From a bacterium (GTDB taxonomy: Bacteria; Planctomycetota; Planctomycetia; Pirellulales; UBA1268), in the NCBI GenBank assembly GCA_029978085.1, contig JAPOJV010000017.1, positions 1 through 35,710 of the forward strand: a DNA stretch of 35,710 bases. The letters run 5' to 3'. The position numbers and the translations under genes are program-made. Below are positions 34,135 to 35,710 of the stretch, one piece after another. The notes under the pieces are model-generated. The model saw only the letters and a program-made list of their open reading frames with translations, did no database searches and was not told the origin of the DNA. Positions within the stretch are counted from its first letter, which is position 1; each line of letters begins with the position of its first letter.

Positions 34135-34746
34135 ATGGCGACCGTGGATTGCAACCGGAATCGATACGACGAGTTCGACGAGCAGGACGACCTCTTCGGC
34201 GATCCCCAGGCGGTTGCCGACCTGGAACACTCCGATGTCACACGGGCGGAGGAGGATCTGGTCGGCCGTGCCACTCCAACGCATGAGCAGACAATGCTCC
34301 ACCGCATTGCCGAGGTCCGGCGGCTGCAGGGCGTGACGCTACGGAACGTCGCCCGACGGCTCGGGATGTCGTTGCCCGTTGTGCGGCGCCAGGAGCAGCC
34401 CGATTGCGACCTCCGCATCTCCGACCTCCATCGGTGGCAGGAGGTGCTGGAGGTGCCGGTCTCTGAACTGCTCGTCGAAGGCGACGGTCAACTGTCGGGG
34501 CCGGTGCTGCAGCGGTCGCGCATGGTGAAGCTGATGAAGACGGCCGCCGCGCTCCGCGAGCGGACGGATGGCTCGCCGGCGGCCCGCATGGTGGAGATGC
34601 TCGTCGACCAGATTCTCGAGATCATGCCCGAATTGGCCGACGTCACGCCGTGGCATTCGGTGGGGCAGCGGCGGACGCTCGATGATGTCGGCCGCACGGG
34701 CCGCTCGCCTGTCTCGGAGGACGTGTTCCGCCGCGGCGCTGGGTAG
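34135..34746 (+). CDS. XRE-family helix-turn-helix regulator
   Basis: A 203-residue protein. The first 45 residues are acidic and polar (DEFDEQDDLFGD), then a helix-turn-helix of Cro/CI type (MLHRIAEVRRLQGVTLRNVARRLGMSLPVVRRQEQ, about 45-80). A segment DLHRWQEVLEVPVSELL typical of XRE proteins follows, then a helical C-terminal domain (RSRMVKLMKTAAALRERT, ARMVEMLVDQILEIMPEL) probably for dimerisation. ATG 34135 has CGGGAG 9 bases before it; the track ORF from 33727 runs through the divergent gap. The target is unknown. Its stop codon abuts repeat copy 3. Confidence 0.85.
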   Translation: MATVDCNRNRYDEFDEQDDLFGDPQAVADLEHSDVTRAEEDLVGRATPTHEQTMLHRIAEVRRLQGVTLRNVARRLGMSLPVVRRQEQPDCDLRISDLHRWQEVLEVPVSELLVEGDGQLSGPVLQRSRMVKLMKTAAALRERTDGSPAARMVEMLVDQILEIMPELADVTPWHSVGQRRTLDDVGRTGRSPVSEDVFRRGAG

Positions 34747-34961
34747 CGTGGGTCGGGGTTGCCCACGCCCCGAGAGCCGGACGCTCGCTGGGGTCGCACA
34801 CGTAAAAGGTGTGTCGCCGGCTCGGGGGCGGTACAAGTCTCGTCGCGGGACCTCGAAGACTCGGTCCAAATGCTCCTCGAGCTTGCACCGACCCCCTCGC
34901 CTCCCTGCCTGCGCTCGGCGGCATACGCCGGCTCTCGGGGCGTGGGCACCCCCTCACGTCG
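34746..34961 (+). repeat. Dispersed inverted-repeat element, copy 3
   Basis: 216 bases with the longest terminal pairing: 34755-34780 against 34928-34953, 25 of 26 positions complementary (GGGGTTGCCCACGCCCC... and its near-complement). It shares 50-base and 31-base identical blocks with copy 2 and the GCGCTCGGCGGCATACGCCGG end with copies 1 and 2. An internal stem CACAC/GTGTG with a different 7-nt loop (GTAAAAG) is at 34797-34813. The element starts at the last base of the XRE stop codon. The rest of the gap to 35047 shows only the leader of the small ORF at 35051. Confidence 0.88.
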
Positions 34962-35047
34962 TTTCGGACTCGAGGATCGGCCTTTTATGGGGCGTTCCGG
35001 CTGGCTACGATCGTTGCCGTGTTCGGCCGTCCTGCGTCTGAGGTGAT

Positions 35048-35512
35048 TCAGTGTCGTCGTTGCTCGGTGTGCTCGGCATCACGCTGGTGTTGTTTTTCGT
35101 CGTCGCCCTCACGGCGCGGCTGATTCTCGGCCGCTGAGCGGGCGGCTGCTTCGCGGAGCATGCCGAGCGTGAGGAGGGCGATGAAGCCCCCGAGGATGCC
35201 CACGAAGGTCACCCAGGCGGTGACGGCGAGCGCGGGATAGTCGCGGAGCCAGACGAGCTCCGGAGGCTCGGCGCTCTTGGGCACCTTTCGCTGCACGGGG
35301 CCCGTGCGGCCCGACTCGCGCTGCATGGCGGCGCGGAAGCCGTCCCAGTCGGCCTGGATGGCAGGGGCCGTCAGTTCGGCCAGCCGCCCCTCCCGCCACC
35401 GCAGAAAGGCCACCGGTGGGCCGACCAGGAGCCCTAGCCATACGGCGGCGATCACCGCGGCGGCAGGGCCCAGAGTCCGCGACCGCCCTGCCTTTCGAGT
35501 CTCGATCCGCAT
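35048..35512 (-). CDS. Small two-helix membrane protein, function unknown
   Basis: A 154-residue protein with membrane helices near 17-36 (AAVIAAVWLGLLVGPPVAFL) and 92-115 (ALAVTAWVTFVGILGGFIALLTL), a polar loop between them and a hydrophilic, His/Gln/Glu-rich tail of about 35 residues. No family is recognised. ATG 35512 is the only plausible start; the SD is not clear. The low-complexity tail (35048-35137) lies opposite the candidate small ORF on the + strand, so its true 3' coding content deserves care. Confidence 0.6.
   Translation of the reverse strand: MRIETRKAGRSRTLGPAAAVIAAVWLGLLVGPPVAFLRWREGRLAELTAPAIQADWDGFRAAMQRESGRTGPVQRKVPKSAEPPELVWLRDYPALAVTAWVTFVGILGGFIALLTLGMLREAAARSAAENQPRREGDDEKQHQRDAEHTEQRRH
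35051..35137 (+). CDS. Candidate 28-residue single-pass membrane peptide
   Basis: Too short for the ORF track. GTG 35051 is preceded by GAGGTGA with 6-base spacing, an excellent ribosome-binding site. The frame reads MSSLLGVLGITLVLFF then VVALTARLILGR and stops at TGA 35135: a hydrophobic helix followed by two Arg, the shape of a small membrane protein. It is antisense to the tail of the 154-residue protein gene, so only one may be correct there. Support is the SD and composition only. Confidence 0.45.
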   Translation: MSSLLGVLGITLVLFFVVALTARLILGR

Positions 35513-35653
35513 TGTTTTTCGCCAGTTTTTCCCAGCCTACCCTGAGGGGGCATTCAGTCTGGCATGCCACAGGCTCGCCTGCTACCGTCCCGCCCCGGTC
35601 CGCCCGTGGTGCGGCCGCCTTCCACTCGATGCGTCGCCAGAGGAGCCCGGCCC

Positions 35654-35710
35654 GTGCGTCTCGTCTCCCGGTTCATGATCCTCCCGCGTGTGACCCTGCG
35701 GCGTGCCACT
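35654..35710 (+). CDS. Possible start of a gene running off the window
   Basis: GTG 35654 has GAGGAG about 8 bases upstream and opens a frame (MRLVSRFMILPRVTLRRAT) still open at the window end. Nineteen residues are too few to assign any function. The stretch 35513-35653 upstream would contain divergent promoters for it and for the 154-residue protein gene; no clear motifs were seen. Confidence 0.3.
   Translation, partial: MRLVSRFMILPRVTLRRAT

Noticed and set aside
34339-35123. Several small ORFs spanning repeat copy 3 (and similar ones in copy 2)
   Set aside because: They are translations of the inverted-repeat element. Both strands and several frames are open because of GC bias, and none has a plausible SD or protein-like conservation.

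Overview
The window looks like a high-GC chromosome segment from a planctomycete, probably of the Pirellulales type. The evidence is a planctomycete-style exosortase/EpsI locus, a formylglycine-generating enzyme (FGE), a free-standing RNA polymerase alpha C-terminal domain (alpha-CTD) protein, secreted Pro/Ala/Gln-rich proteins with Tyr/Val/Thr motifs, and weak or missing Shine-Dalgarno (SD) sequences on many conserved genes. No database was searched, so the taxonomy is inference.

Region 1 (1-13121, + strand) is the classic translation/transcription block: 3' part of tuf, tRNA-Trp(CCA), secE, nusG, rplK, rplA, rplJ, rplL, rpoB, rpoC. Notable details are an intrinsic terminator-like hairpin with a T-run between rplJ and rplL, a long acidic extension on NusG, extra membrane segments on SecE, and altered residues in the rifampicin pocket of RpoB. 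A CHAD-domain protein and a membrane-anchored FGE (sulfatase activator) with overlapping start/stop codons follow rpoC, where rpsL/rpsG often sit in other bacteria.

Region 2 (15477-21490, - strand) holds DNA polymerase X, a secreted low-complexity protein, and a tight four-gene unit: stand-alone alpha-CTD protein, DUF3592/arrestin-like membrane protein, small arrestin-like protein, and a P-loop ATPase. A UvrD/PcrA helicase is divergent from it (21603-24059, +).

Region 3 (24398-30640, - strand) is an exopolysaccharide/protein-sorting operon. In transcription order it encodes exosortase, Wzz/BY-kinase chain-length regulator, EpsI-like protein, GDP-mannose 4,6-dehydratase and GDP-L-fucose synthase. 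Upstream is a prepilin-peptidase-like protein that has only the N-terminal zinc domain.

Region 4 (31449-35710) has a UPF0104/LPG-synthase-like membrane protein, a Nudix hydrolase, a YgfZ-like folate-binding protein, an XRE-type regulator, a small membrane protein, a candidate 28-residue antisense membrane peptide, and possibly the start of a further gene at the edge.

The most striking unexplained structure is a family of three dispersed intergenic elements (17307-17466, 24091-24354, 34746-34961). Each is bounded by 17-26 bp terminal inverted repeats. The arm sequence differs between copies while base pairing is kept, an internal stem is conserved around a divergent loop, and each copy sits just 3' of a gene. 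They could be REP/MITE-like mobile elements, structured RNAs or bidirectional terminators.
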